From NCBI GenBank assembly GCA_015232865.1, contig JADFYU010000004.1, forward strand, positions 81,321 through 145,320: DNA of 64,000 nucleotides, read 5' to 3'. The translations under genes were made by a program, and so were the position numbers. Shown one piece after another: positions 38,165-47,776 of the stretch; positions within the stretch are counted from its first letter, which is position 1; each line of letters starts with the position of its first letter. Origin of the DNA: Magnetococcales bacterium. GTDB lineage: Bacteria; Pseudomonadota; Magnetococcia; Magnetococcales; UBA8363. The notes below the pieces were generated by a model, which saw nothing but the letters and a program-made list of their open reading frames with translations, did not search any database and was not told where the DNA came from.

Positions 38165-38247
38165 TCCGAACGGACCGATTGAAGGGAACAATTGAAAATA
38201 CCGTTAAAATCCGTTAGATTTCACCCTGATCAGTATCTAAACATATC

Positions 38248-38262
38248 CAACTGCCGTATCTA
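38248..38262 (-). repeat. Solo end of the miniature element family upstream of trpB
   Basis: CAACTGCCGTATCTA equals the right end of the 32053 element. No left arm is recognisable before it. Confidence 0.5.
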
Positions 38263-38306
38263 AAACATAAAAAAACAATCACACGTTTGAGAGGGTAACC
38301 AAGATC

Positions 38307-39659
38307 ATGACCCAAACCACCTTTTTGCTGGAAGAGTCCGAGATTCCAACCCATTGGTACAATGTGATACCCGACCTGCCCACCCCCCCAGCGCCGCCAT
38401 TGGGAGGCGATGGCAAACCCATCGGACCGGACGCCTTGTCAGCAATTTTTCCAGACGCCCTCATCGAGCAGGAGATGTCACAAGAGAGGTGGATCAAGAT
38501 TCCTGAGCCGGTTCGGGATGTTTTTCGGCTCTGGCGCCCCTCTCCCATGAAGCGGGCGATACGCCTGGAACAGATGCTGGGAACACCCGCCAAGATCTAC
38601 TATAAATATGAAGGGGTCAGTCCTGCCGGATCACACAAGCCCAATACGGCCATTCCTCAAGCCTATTATAACAAACAGGCCGGAATCAAGCGAATTGCGA
38701 CCGAAACCGGTGCTGGTCAATGGGGATCTTCCATGGCCCTGGCGGGTCAAATGTTCGGTCTGAAGGTTCGAGTCTACATGGTCAAGGTGAGCTACGGTCA
38801 AAAACCGTTCCGCCGCTCCATGATGGAGACCTGGGGAGCTGAGGTGTTTGCCAGCCCGACCAACCTGACCAATTCCGGTCGGGCGGCCTTGGCAGAGAAC
38901 CCCGACAATCCCGGCTCTTTGGGATTGGCCATCTCGGAAGCCGTCGAGGAGGCCGCAACCAATGCCGACACCAACTATGCCCTGGGCTCCGTGTTGAACC
39001 ACGTCCTGCTGCATCAGACGGTGGTGGGTTTGGAGGCCAAAAAACAGTTTGAAAAAGCGGGAGATTTTCCTGATATCGTCATCGGTTGCTGTGGAGGTGG
39101 TTCCAATTTTGGCGGCACGGCTTTCCCCTTTCTGGCCGACAAAGCCGCCGGGAAAGATATTCGCTTGATCGGCGTCGAACCGGCCTCTTGTCCGACCTTG
39201 ACCCGTGGCCATTATGCCTATGATTTCGGTGACACGGCAAAACTGACGCCACAAACCCTCATGTACACCCTGGGCAGCAACTTCATGCCGCCGAGTATTC
39301 ACGCCGGGGGCTTGCGCTATCATGGTCAATCGGCTCTGGTTTCTCAACTGGTTCACGAAAAGGTCATGGAGGCCCGTGCCGTACCGCAACTGGCCACCTT
39401 TGAAGCCGGTGTCACCTTTTCCAAAGCCGAGGGAATCATTCCGGCTCCAGAATCCTGCCATGCCATCCGGGCCGCCATCGATGAGGCATTGCTCTGCAAA
39501 GAGAGCGGAGAACCCAAAACCATTTTCTTTACCCTCTCCGGTCATGGCCACTTTGACATGGCCTCCTATGACAAATATTTTGCCGGAGAACTGGAAGATC
39601 ATGAATACCCGGAAGAGGCCATCAGAGCAGCTCTGGCTCAACTTCCCAAAAACAGCTGA
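38307..39659 (+). CDS. trpB: Tryptophan synthase beta-like, TrpB2 type
   Basis: A 450-residue PLP enzyme of the long TrpB2 branch, not the 390-400 residue TrpB1 that pairs with TrpA. N-terminal [14 protein letters not shown] is typical of TrpB2. The PLP Lys is in GSHKPNTA (about residue 110), then [10 protein letters not shown] and the phosphate loop [10 protein letters not shown]. It joins indole and serine to make tryptophan, and TrpB2 enzymes often work without TrpA. No trpA or other trp genes are present. Its place next to the ior operon suggests indole salvage or linked aromatic metabolism. The upstream gap carries only a solo repeat end. Confidence 0.93.
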   Translation: MTQTTFLLEESEIPTHWYNVIPDLPTPPAPPLGGDGKPIGPDALSAIFPDALIEQEMSQERWIKIPEPVRDVFRLWRPSPMKRAIRLEQMLGTPAKIYYKYEGVSPAGSHKPNTAIPQAYYNKQAGIKRIATETGAGQWGSSMALAGQMFGLKVRVYMVKVSYGQKPFRRSMMETWGAEVFASPTNLTNSGRAALAENPDNPGSLGLAISEAVEEAATNADTNYALGSVLNHVLLHQTVVGLEAKKQFEKAGDFPDIVIGCCGGGSNFGGTAFPFLADKAAGKDIRLIGVEPASCPTLTRGHYAYDFGDTAKLTPQTLMYTLGSNFMPPSIHAGGLRYHGQSALVSQLVHEKVMEARAVPQLATFEAGVTFSKAEGIIPAPESCHAIRAAIDEALLCKESGEPKTIFFTLSGHGHFDMASYDKYFAGELEDHEYPEEAIRAALAQLPKNS

Positions 39660-39661
39660 AA

Positions 39662-39699
39662 GCTCTATTTCGACCGGCTGATACGAATTGAAATAGAGC
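39662..39699 (+). terminator. Hairpin after trpB
   Basis: A 10-bp perfect stem GCTCTATTTC/GAAATAGAGC with an 18-base loop, starting two bases after the trpB stop codon. Followed by CGTTCAACTTT, a weak T-tract. Confidence 0.55.
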
Positions 39700-39710
39700 C
39701 GTTCAACTTT

Positions 39711-39753
39711 GGATTTGGCCGTAGGTGTTCGATCTCCACCAACGGCCAAATCC
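39711..39753. repeat. Second hairpin after trpB, miniature-element-like ends
   Basis: GGATTTGGCCGT (39711-39722) pairs with ACGGCCAAATCC (39742-39753), extending further with one mismatch. The GGATTTGGC core is shared with the hairpin at 16739 and the solo end at 49240, so it may be a short form of the repeat family. Confidence 0.5.
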
Positions 39754-39836
39754 TGTTAAACCCAGATTTCTCCGTTGTCCGCACACCACCGGTACTATCG
39801 TTATTATCTTAACAGACAATCCTGTCGGGCAAATCG

Positions 39837-41399
39837 ATGACAATGACAATAATCTACCAAAGCAGCAAAGATTTTGTCCGGGCGATTTTTACAGGAAAAA
39901 ACAAATCGGGTCAAAAACTCCTCAATTTAATCATGATGGTGCTGGTCATCACCTCCATATGGATCATGATTGTCGAGAATGACCCCCAACTCACCCGCTC
40001 TGAAGTCCATATTCTGGAATGGCTGGATGAATCGTTCACCTGGTTTTTTTTGATCGAATACCTGCTGCGCCTTTGGGTCTGTTCCGATTTTCGTCTTGAT
40101 TATGATACTGCTTTCCGTCGCTATAAACGGCGTCTATTCAACCCCCGATTGAGTCGGACCATTCTACACGCTCTCCAGGCCGCACTGAGCAACAAGTTCA
40201 AATGGATGATCGAACCCCTTTCCATCATCGATTTACTGGCCATCTTGCCGCTGTTCAGGATGTTTCGCCTCTTTCGTGTACTCCGGGTCTTCCGGTTGTT
40301 AAAACTGTTTCGCTATTCCAAAAGACTCCACTTCTTCGTCAAAATCATGCAGGGAAGCTCCTTCGAGCTAAAATCACTTTTTTCGGTTGCCCTGGTCATC
40401 TGGGGCATGGTGGCCATCGCCTTTTATTTGTCCGAGTTAAACATCAATCCGAATATCACCAATATTTGGGAATCTATCTACTGGGTAACGATTACCATCA
40501 CGACCGTTGGATATGGTGACATAACCCCGATGACCTCCATGGGCCAGTTTGTGGCCGTCATTGGCGTACTGACCGGAATTTGGGTGATCATCTTCATGAC
40601 CTCCATCGTTGTCAGTAGCCTGATGGAGCAGATCGTCAGCTTGAGGGAGTTCAAAATGATAAACCGGGCGGAACGAATGAAAAACCATATCATCGTCTGT
40701 GGATTGGACACGCTGGGTCGAGCGGTCTGCCAATCGTTGGAGGCGGAAGGTCGAACCTTCGTTGGTGTTGACCTGGATCAATCACGGGTCGATCTGGCTG
40801 CAAAAAATGGCTGGGTCGTCCTTCAGGGAGATGCCCGAGAAGAGACGGTTTGGCAATCGTTAAGATTGGAATATGCCCATAGTGTCATCAGCACTTTTGA
40901 GCAAGAAATGAACAATGTCTATGTTGTTCTGCTGGTCAGAGAAAAAAATCCCCGTTGTCACATTGTCGTGACGGGTGAGTCCAGCTCCTCGGAAAAACGG
41001 ATGAAAAGGGCCGGAGCCAACAAGGTGGTTTCGCCCTACCTGATTGGCGGATACCAACTGGTTCACAACGCCATTCGGCCCAATGCGATCAAATTGATCG
41101 ATCTGGCCATGAAAAAAGAACACAAAGAACTGACCCTGGAAGAAATTTACATCCCAAAAAATTCAATTCTGGTCGGGCTATCTCTGATCTCTTCCTCCTT
41201 ACGGACAAATTTTAATATCATCGTGGTCGGAATCAGCAGACAAGATGAAGAGATGGTTTTCAATCCGTCAGCCAATACCATTATCAATGAAGGAGACCTG
41301 TTGATCTGCATGGGAAATGAGGACGATCTGCATCGACTGGTCAAATATGCTTCCGGCGGAAAAACAACGGGGATCACCGCCATGGATCAACAAAGCTAG
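39837..41399 (+). CDS. Voltage-sensor-type potassium channel with RCK (TrkA-N/TrkA-C) domains
   Basis: A 520-residue inner-membrane channel. S1 spans about 30-48. An S4-like helix (about 136-165) has Arg/Lys at roughly every third position (FRLFRVLRVFRLLKLF). The pore holds the K+ selectivity filter TTVGYGD (about 221-227). The cytoplasmic part is a TrkA-N Rossmann domain (HIIVCGLDTLGRAVC, acidic VDLD, then GDAREETVW) and a TrkA-C domain near the C-terminus (LISSSLRTNFNIIVVGISR). It is a six-helix Kv-like channel gated by nucleotide or ion through RCK. Single gene. The start at ATG 39837 is followed by a second ATG at 39843; which is used is not clear. Confidence 0.93.
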   Translation: MTMTIIYQSSKDFVRAIFTGKNKSGQKLLNLIMMVLVITSIWIMIVENDPQLTRSEVHILEWLDESFTWFFLIEYLLRLWVCSDFRLDYDTAFRRYKRRLFNPRLSRTILHALQAALSNKFKWMIEPLSIIDLLAILPLFRMFRLFRVLRVFRLLKLFRYSKRLHFFVKIMQGSSFELKSLFSVALVIWGMVAIAFYLSELNINPNITNIWESIYWVTITITTVGYGDITPMTSMGQFVAVIGVLTGIWVIIFMTSIVVSSLMEQIVSLREFKMINRAERMKNHIIVCGLDTLGRAVCQSLEAEGRTFVGVDLDQSRVDLAAKNGWVVLQGDAREETVWQSLRLEYAHSVISTFEQEMNNVYVVLLVREKNPRCHIVVTGESSSSEKRMKRAGANKVVSPYLIGGYQLVHNAIRPNAIKLIDLAMKKEHKELTLEEIYIPKNSILVGLSLISSSLRTNFNIIVVGISRQDEEMVFNPSANTIINEGDLLICMGNEDDLHRLVKYASGGKTTGITAMDQQS

Positions 41400-41790
41400 T
41401 GTTCAGAACGACTCGTAATTTTAAGAACTGTTAAATAACAATGTCTTGCGTTTGCTTGCCGATTTCCATTCTCAATTTAAATACCCAATAAAATCAATGC
41501 TCTTGTTTTTTGGGCTGACACAAATCTGGCACGCTCCAACTTTCGGGGTGTGCCTTTCAATACCTGCTATCTGACCTCTTTGGAACTTCTTTTATTTATC
41601 TTTTATCGTATATTATGAGAATATAACAAAATTATAGCACAGAACGTCCATCTTCAGCTTGATTTATATGGAAATTTTCAAGCCATCAGCACGTGGCCTG
41701 AACTGCGAAAGTTGAGACTCCTCGTCATCACTGGTTTGATTATCCCGTTACATGAAGCGACTAAAGCTGAAGATCTCCAGACCTCGTCTC
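41400..41790. other. Intergenic stretch between convergent genes, nothing recognised
   Basis: About 390 AT-rich bases between the channel gene and the end of the leftward kinase gene. I see no repeat-family end, strong hairpin or coding frame with support. Confidence 0.4.
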
Positions 41791-44700
41791 TTACTGTTTC
41801 CGATACCGATCTATGGTTGCCAACAGTTGTGGCTTGGTAATGGGCTTGGTCAGATGCTCCGTACACCCCGCTTCTTTGGTTTGTCTTTTGTTTTCTGCGA
41901 AAGCGTGAGCTGTTAGAGCGATGATCGGAAGAGGTACCCGCCCGGTATCCCGCTCCCACTTCCTGATGACCCGAGTCGCCTCATAACCGTCCATGACCGG
42001 CATCTGCACATCCATCAGCACCAAATCGTAGGAGTTGGATTGAACCGCATCCACCGCCTCCTTGCCGTTATGAACAATTTCCAATTGATGCCCTGATTTT
42101 TTTAGGAACACCTGAATCAACAATGTGTTATCCTCGGAGTCGTCAACCAATAAAATGCGTAACGAACCGAATTGCCGCGCAATGATCCGGTCTTCATTGA
42201 GGGGGTTCAAGGTTGATCGGATGGATTCCAACAGCTCATTGCGCTTGATCGGTTTAAGTAGAAGCTCCACCCCCACCTTTCTGGCCCGAGCCAACTCCCC
42301 CTCTTGATGATAGGAGTTGATGACAACGACCGGCAGATCAAAAAAACCGGACTCCTGGCGTAGATCAAGGATGGAATCCAGAGTACCGATCTCGCCGGAC
42401 GGAGACACATAGACCATCAGTTCAATCTCACCGCCCTCTTTTCTGACTTTTTTCAGATGTTTCAATCCGTCTTTCAGGTTGCTTTCCAAATCGACTCGGG
42501 CATTTAAGCGGCCAACCATTTTAGCCAGAACCAACCGGCTGTCCGACTGATCATCCACCACCAACACCCGGATGCCGTCCAGACCTTTATCCCCATCGAA
42601 CGCCCGCTCATACGACAACCTTTTGGGAGACTCGACAACCATCAACTGTGCCGTAAATTGAAAGGTACTCCCCTCTCCCAAAGTGCTTTCAACCGAAATC
42701 TCCCCATCCATAAGAGTAACCAGACGTTTGGAAATGGCCAGTCCCAAGCCGGTCCCACCAAATTCGCGGGTAGTGGAGGTGTCGGCTTGGGTAAAGGAGT
42801 TGAACACCGACTCCAGTTTATCCTCAGCAATTCCGATCCCGGTATCCGTAACCGAAAAAACCAGCGCGCCGGGATTTCCAGGACAACTGGAATTCTGTTG
42901 AACGCGAATGGCCACCTGACCCTGGCGGGTAAACTTGATGGCGTTTCCGACCAGGTTGATCAAAATCTGTCGCAGTCTACCGGGGTCTCCCACATACCAA
43001 TCCCGCAGATCGTGATCCATTTCAACCGTTAGAGCCAGCCCTTGATTCTGGGCACGAACCAGCATGATATCCTTCACTCTTTGCAACAATTCAGCAAGAT
43101 TGAAGCGAATACGGTCCAACTCCAGATGGCCCGCCTCCACCTTGGACAGATCGAGGATATCGTTGATCAGCTCCAACAAACTATCCCCGGCTCGCTTGAA
43201 AACAGCCACATACTCTTGTTGTTCCGGGTTTAGAGGGGTTTCTCCCAACACCTCAGCCATACCAATGATGGCATTCATGGGGGTGCGAATCTCATGACTC
43301 ATGGTGGCCAGAAATTCGCTTTTGGATTGATTAGCCGCCTCGGCCTCCCGGGTTGCCCGAACCAGAGAATTTTCCGTCTCCTTGAGTTCCGTAATGTCCA
43401 TGGCCATGCTGATGATCATGTTTCGACCGGAATCGGAGTTATCCAAAGGTCGAGAGCGTACCATCCAGACTCTTCTCTCACCGTCGCTGGAGTGAACCCC
43501 CAACTCCACCTCTTTGTAGGGCGTTTTAGCCGAAAAAGGTGGCCCCAGATTCTCCATGACGTGTTGGCGCCCCCCATCCGGGCGAACCTGGGCGATCCAA
43601 CCCTCCAAGGTCAAGATTTCCTCCCGACGATAGCCGGACAGCTCCGACCAGCGCATGTTGGCCATAATCACCTCGCCGTCGGCTTCGGCGTGGATCATGA
43701 TGGGAATGGGCGCATAAAGGACGGTTCGGCGCAATCTCTCTTCACTCTCCCGATGGGCGCGAGTCATGCGCACCGCCTCTTCCAAAGCCCGCTCCCGTCC
43801 AGAAATAAGAATCCAGGCCACCAAAGCAATGGCCGCGCTGACCAAAAATCCGGCGAAGAGAATAATATCCAAGCGGGCTGTTTGGTAGCTCTCTTTGAAA
43901 AACGGGCTGGGAGAGAAACGAATGGTCCATTGCCCGCCCTCCATGGTGGAGCGGACGGTTCGGGTCAGGATGGAATTTACATCCACTTCACCGGCTTCCG
44001 GGTGACTATCGTATAGACGGGCCGACGGTTGGATGATCGGTACGTCAAAGACCTCGACCCGAATATCATCCTGCCCGTTTTGAAAAATATCTTCGAAGAG
44101 AACACGGGCATCGAACACCGCCATAACCCAGCCCATCAAGGCATTTCGACGGGATTCGATGCTGTTGACGAGCTGTTTTGGGTAATAAACCGGCAACAAC
44201 TGTAGCAACTCGGTTTCGACCTCTCGTCCTACGGATCGCATGATGGTTTTGGTAAAATAGGGTCGGCCCTGATCCCGTGAAAGTCGTGCGGCATCTCGCC
44301 GCCTCTTTTCCGCACCCAGATCAAATCCAGGGTGATAGGGTTGACCGGTGGCGTCTGCGGGGTAGACATAGGTGACGGCAAAATAGTCTTCCCGAATCTC
44401 GTGAGCGTCAATTTTAAAGTCCGGATGGAGCTGAGATTGAATGTTCGCTTCAAACGTCTGTCGTTGACTCTCAGTAACCGGAGTCACATAAGCCAATTCG
44501 ATCAGGCTGGGATAACGGGTTTGCCAATTCAAGGTTTCATGAAAGCGTTGCCAGCGTTCCGGTGTCATCTGCTCGGAGGTGGAGAAAAAACCGGCGACGG
44601 CTCGCGAAAGATTTTCGTGGGCAAAAAAACGCCGGCTGGCTACTGATCGGATATTGTCCGACAGTTGCCGAAATTGGCGCAAAGCCAGGGTTTCGCTGTC

Positions 44701-44808
44701 CAAACTGACATGGCGCCAATAAAAAAAGGTCAGGATCAGACCGAGGATCAGGATAATACCGGGCAAAAATCGTGGGGACCAATCAAAACGAGAACCGTTA
44801 TCCATCAT
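41791..44808 (-). CDS. CHASE-domain hybrid histidine kinase with a pseudo-receiver and a receiver
   Basis: A 1005-residue membrane sensor. TM1 (about 12-33), periplasmic CHASE domain (about 57-270; FETLNWQ-type region HETLNWQTRYPSLIELAYVTPV), TM2 (about 317-336), PAS (about 360-470), HisKA SHEIRTPMN (about 505), HATPase (GNAIKFTRQG, TDTGIGI, GGTGLGLAI), a receiver-like domain lacking the phospho-Asp (ELMVYVSPSGEIG where a D is expected; about 740-870), and a normal receiver (Asp in LVLMDVQMPVMDG). The ATG at 44808 or 44805 follows GGTGGGG; a longer N-terminus to 44880 would lack a signal. It stands alone. CHASE domains bind small ligands in other bacteria and plants; the ligand here is unknown. 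Confidence 0.92.
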   Translation of the reverse strand: MMDNGSRFDWSPRFLPGIILILGLILTFFYWRHVSLDSETLALRQFRQLSDNIRSVASRRFFAHENLSRAVAGFFSTSEQMTPERWQRFHETLNWQTRYPSLIELAYVTPVTESQRQTFEANIQSQLHPDFKIDAHEIREDYFAVTYVYPADATGQPYHPGFDLGAEKRRRDAARLSRDQGRPYFTKTIMRSVGREVETELLQLLPVYYPKQLVNSIESRRNALMGWVMAVFDARVLFEDIFQNGQDDIRVEVFDVPIIQPSARLYDSHPEAGEVDVNSILTRTVRSTMEGGQWTIRFSPSPFFKESYQTARLDIILFAGFLVSAAIALVAWILISGRERALEEAVRMTRAHRESEERLRRTVLYAPIPIMIHAEADGEVIMANMRWSELSGYRREEILTLEGWIAQVRPDGGRQHVMENLGPPFSAKTPYKEVELGVHSSDGERRVWMVRSRPLDNSDSGRNMIISMAMDITELKETENSLVRATREAEAANQSKSEFLATMSHEIRTPMNAIIGMAEVLGETPLNPEQQEYVAVFKRAGDSLLELINDILDLSKVEAGHLELDRIRFNLAELLQRVKDIMLVRAQNQGLALTVEMDHDLRDWYVGDPGRLRQILINLVGNAIKFTRQGQVAIRVQQNSSCPGNPGALVFSVTDTGIGIAEDKLESVFNSFTQADTSTTREFGGTGLGLAISKRLVTLMDGEISVESTLGEGSTFQFTAQLMVVESPKRLSYERAFDGDKGLDGIRVLVVDDQSDSRLVLAKMVGRLNARVDLESNLKDGLKHLKKVRKEGGEIELMVYVSPSGEIGTLDSILDLRQESGFFDLPVVVINSYHQEGELARARKVGVELLLKPIKRNELLESIRSTLNPLNEDRIIARQFGSLRILLVDDSEDNTLLIQVFLKKSGHQLEIVHNGKEAVDAVQSNSYDLVLMDVQMPVMDGYEATRVIRKWERDTGRVPLPIIALTAHAFAENKRQTKEAGCTEHLTKPITKPQLLATIDRYRKQ

Positions 44809-44987
44809 TGTACCCCACCACAACACACCTGACCGTTTGCAACAAGCGATTGGCAGTCCCGCCAATTCGATTTGGAACAATACAGAAGAGTGTTAAAATA
44901 AGCTGAATATTTTCAAGCTCTTAATTTATTCGCCAACAGATAACATTCAGGAACTCGGCAATGGCGTCCGTTGACCGGTACGATTAT

Positions 44988-45149
44988 CCTAGATTCGGTA
45001 ATTGGAATTGCGTAAGCAGTGCAACATATTGGTTTATCAGGTGAACTAGAAAAATCGAAGTCACCTTATTGGTGATGAGACTTTTTTCTAGTTTGCCAGG
45101 TGAATCAAGAGATTGTGCCGATTGCGTGCTTACAACTACCGAATCTGAG
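44988..45149. repeat. Miniature inverted-repeat element, long copy, overlapping the start of a terminase-like gene
   Basis: 162 bp closely matching the copy at 32053, including the internal palindrome around TCACCTTATTGGTGA. The ends, CCTAGATTCGGTAATTG and its partner CAACTACCGAATCTGAG, differ at three positions. The in-frame GTG at 45100 of the next gene lies inside its right arm. Confidence 0.85.
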
Positions 45150-46857
45150 ATTATACAATGGTTGTTCCCAGAGGGAAATTGATAAATTGAAATATGTAAA
45201 ATTGACCAACAAACAGTTTCAGGAGAGTTTGAGTATTCTGTCGGAGCGTTTGAAAACCCACATCGAAGAGAATGTCACGGGATTGGACAGCACGCCGGAA
45301 GCCAGCCAAAAGCGGGTTGAAAAGTGTCAGACCAGCTTTAGATTTTTTGCCAAAACCTATTTTCCTCACTACATCTCCCGGCATGACAGTACCCTGCACA
45401 CCTATTTGTATCGGCGACTCGAACGTCTGATCCAAGACAATAAAAAGGGCAGCAAACTGGCTATTGCCGCTCCACGCAGCGAAGCCAAATCCACCCTGGT
45501 CACACAAGTGTTTACCCTATGGTGTGTGGTCACCGAAAAAAAACAGTTTATCCCAATCATCATGGACGCTCTTCATCAAGCCACCTCCATGTTGGAATCC
45601 ATCAAGGCGGAACTGGAATCAAACCCCAGGTTGAAACAGGATTTTCCCCACTGCTCCGGCAAAGGTCGCACCTGGAATGACGGCTTGATCCTGACCAAAA
45701 ACGGCACTCGAATCCAAGCGTTCGGCTCCGGCAAACGAATGCGCGGTTTGCGCCATGGTGCCAGGCGTCCCGATCTGGTTATCTGTGACGATTTGGAAAA
45801 TGATGAAAATGTCCGCAGCCGCCAGCAACGAGATAAACTCGATGAGTGGATGCGTGGCGTCGTCTTGAAACTCGGGCCGCCGGACGACTCCATGGATCTG
45901 ATCGTCGTCGGAACCATTTTACATCAAGACGCCCTACTCTCCCGGTTGTTCAAAAATCCGCTCTGGGAATCAAAACGATTTCAGGCCATCATTCGCTGGC
46001 CGGACAATATGCCCCTTTGGGATCAATGGCAGGAGATTCTTAAAGCCGAGGGGGAAGAGCAGGCCGACGCTTTTTATAGCCAGCACAAAGCCGCCATGGA
46101 TCGTGGCTCGAAACTCTCCTGGCCTGAAGTCCGTTCCCTGGAGAGACTCATGAAAATGCGCTGCCGGGATGGAGCCGATACCTTTGATGCGGAGTTGCAA
46201 AACAGGCCGCAAGATTGTAACGCCCCCTTCCAAAATTTTACCTATTGGCATCAGGAAGATCCGAATTGGCTCTATTTTGGTTCCGTCGATCCCTCTATGG
46301 GAAAATCAGGTAATCGGGGCGATCCTTCCGCAATCATTGTCGCCGGATATGACCGGGATAAAGGCATTTTGAACGTGATAAAAGGGGACATCAATCGCCG
46401 TCATCCCGACCAGATCATCCAGGATGTCATCACCCTGCAAGCCCAGTTTGATTGCCGATTATGGGTGGTGGAAACGGTCCAGTTCCAAGAGTTTTTCAAG
46501 GATGAACTCATCCGCCGATCCGCCGAGGTGCAGGTTCCGATTCCCGTCAAGGGGGTTAAACCGTTGCGAGACAAGGTGCTTCGCATCAGCAGCCTGCAAC
46601 CCCATGTCAATAACGGCCTGATCCGTTTTCACCCCTCCTGCGACACCCTGATTCAACAACTCAGGCAGTGGGGCGAAGGAGAGACCCACGACGATGGGCC
46701 GGACGCTCTGGAGATGGTCTGGAAAGCCGCCCTGGAGGGAGCCGGACAGATCGGTGAATTCCGCTCCCTGGGGCAGAGAATTTCCAGCCTGGAACCGGAA
46801 TCAGGCGGCTATAATGGCTTTACCGGCCTGAGCAGACAGAACATGGCCGGATTTTAG
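45100..46857 (+). CDS. Terminase large subunit-like ATPase/nuclease (orphan)
   Basis: Up to 585 residues resembling phage large terminases of the gp17 type. The ATPase half has a Walker A-like IAAPRSEAKST (about 126-136) and Walker B DLVICDDLE. The C-terminal RNase H-like nuclease begins SVDPSMGKSGNRGDPSAII with metal-binding Asp, then WVVETVQFQEF and DDGPDALEM, the usual last acidic site. The first 17 codons come from the repeat element, so the GTG at 45100 is doubtful; a TTG at 45187 with GAGGG eleven bases upstream is the better biological start. No portal, capsid or tail genes flank it. It is probably a relic of a phage, or a co-opted terminase-like protein. Confidence 0.75.
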   Translation: MNQEIVPIACLQLPNLRLYNGCSQREIDKLKYVKLTNKQFQESLSILSERLKTHIEENVTGLDSTPEASQKRVEKCQTSFRFFAKTYFPHYISRHDSTLHTYLYRRLERLIQDNKKGSKLAIAAPRSEAKSTLVTQVFTLWCVVTEKKQFIPIIMDALHQATSMLESIKAELESNPRLKQDFPHCSGKGRTWNDGLILTKNGTRIQAFGSGKRMRGLRHGARRPDLVICDDLENDENVRSRQQRDKLDEWMRGVVLKLGPPDDSMDLIVVGTILHQDALLSRLFKNPLWESKRFQAIIRWPDNMPLWDQWQEILKAEGEEQADAFYSQHKAAMDRGSKLSWPEVRSLERLMKMRCRDGADTFDAELQNRPQDCNAPFQNFTYWHQEDPNWLYFGSVDPSMGKSGNRGDPSAIIVAGYDRDKGILNVIKGDINRRHPDQIIQDVITLQAQFDCRLWVVETVQFQEFFKDELIRRSAEVQVPIPVKGVKPLRDKVLRISSLQPHVNNGLIRFHPSCDTLIQQLRQWGEGETHDDGPDALEMVWKAALEGAGQIGEFRSLGQRISSLEPESGGYNGFTGLSRQNMAGF

Positions 46858-46921
46858 GGCGGCAAAAAACCGGTTGTCCAGATTGTGCCGAATCCAGGGT
46901 GGTCCGAAAAGCCGGGATTTT

Positions 46922-47776
46922 CTACCACGGCAGTTTGGACCGGCGCAACCGGGCGCGTAGATGGAGGTGGTTTGGTTCAAATTGGCCGACCCTCCGCCAG
47001 AACGCCGGGGAGTGATCCATGTGAGAAAGATGGCTCAACTCATGAATGACCACATAGTCCACCACTTCAGAGGCCAACCAGATCAATCGCCAATTCAGGC
47101 TGATGTTGCCTTGGGTCGAACAGCTCCCCCAGCGGGTTTTTTGATCGCGAACGGTCAGGCGGTTATAATGGACACCCATGACCTGGGACCAATCACTCAA
47201 ACGACGACGCAGATGCTTTTTTGCCGCCGCTCTAAACCACAACTCCAACCGTTTTTTTAGTTGATCGCCGTCAGCCAACCAGTGGGCCGGAACCCACAGC
47301 ACCCCATCTTGCTCATTCACACTCTCACCCGGACGGGAATCAAACTGCAAAATCAACCCTTTCCCCAAAAATGGCAACGAAACACCCGACTCCAGAGGCG
47401 AGCGGTTTTCAATCTGACTGTTTACCACCGATAGTCGATTCAAGACCCATTGTGCGCACTGTTGCAAAAATTGTTCAACCTGGACGAGGCTCACTCGAAG
47501 CGGAGTTCGAACCTCGACACTGCCCTCTGCCGTCACCATGACGGTCATTCTCTTTCGGGTTGAAACTTTAATCTGTCGATACTCAACCGTTTGCCCGTGC
47601 AGTACAATCTGTCCGCAACGGGGGGCCGCATCCTTTTTTTTAAGTTTGAATACACTCTTCAAGCTTTCTAATCCTGGAACAACAGAACCATATACATGAA
47701 CGATTCCCCTGTTTTTTACGTTGCCTTTGCCCGCTCCATACTCACGGTTCCAATAAACCATTTTTGGGTATTGCAT
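46922..47776 (-). CDS. YgjP/SprT-like M48-type metallopeptidase (DUF45)
   Basis: A protein of up to 284 residues with a C-terminal zinc-peptidase motif HELSHLSHMDHSPAFW (HExxH plus a third His), and the preceding TRWGSCSTQGNISLNWRLIW that marks the YgjP/DUF45 family. The N-terminal third has VEYRQIKVSTRKRMTVMV, also typical. The exact start is uncertain: the ATG at 47776 overlaps the divergent permease start at 47696, while a TTG at 47662 with AGGA nine bases away would avoid it. Family members are cytoplasmic; their physiological substrate is not well known. Confidence 0.8.
   Translation of the reverse strand: MQYPKMVYWNREYGAGKGNVKNRGIVHVYGSVVPGLESLKSVFKLKKKDAAPRCGQIVLHGQTVEYRQIKVSTRKRMTVMVTAEGSVEVRTPLRVSLVQVEQFLQQCAQWVLNRLSVVNSQIENRSPLESGVSLPFLGKGLILQFDSRPGESVNEQDGVLWVPAHWLADGDQLKKRLELWFRAAAKKHLRRRLSDWSQVMGVHYNRLTVRDQKTRWGSCSTQGNISLNWRLIWLASEVVDYVVIHELSHLSHMDHSPAFWRRVGQFEPNHLHLRARLRRSKLPW

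Noticed and set aside
41678..41959. A 93-codon leftward frame at the end of the CHASE kinase
   Set aside because: It overlaps the kinase C-terminus in another frame and lacks any support.
45100..46857. A prophage or phage island
   Set aside because: Only one terminase-like gene is present; neighbours are ordinary chromosomal genes and there is no integrase or attachment site.
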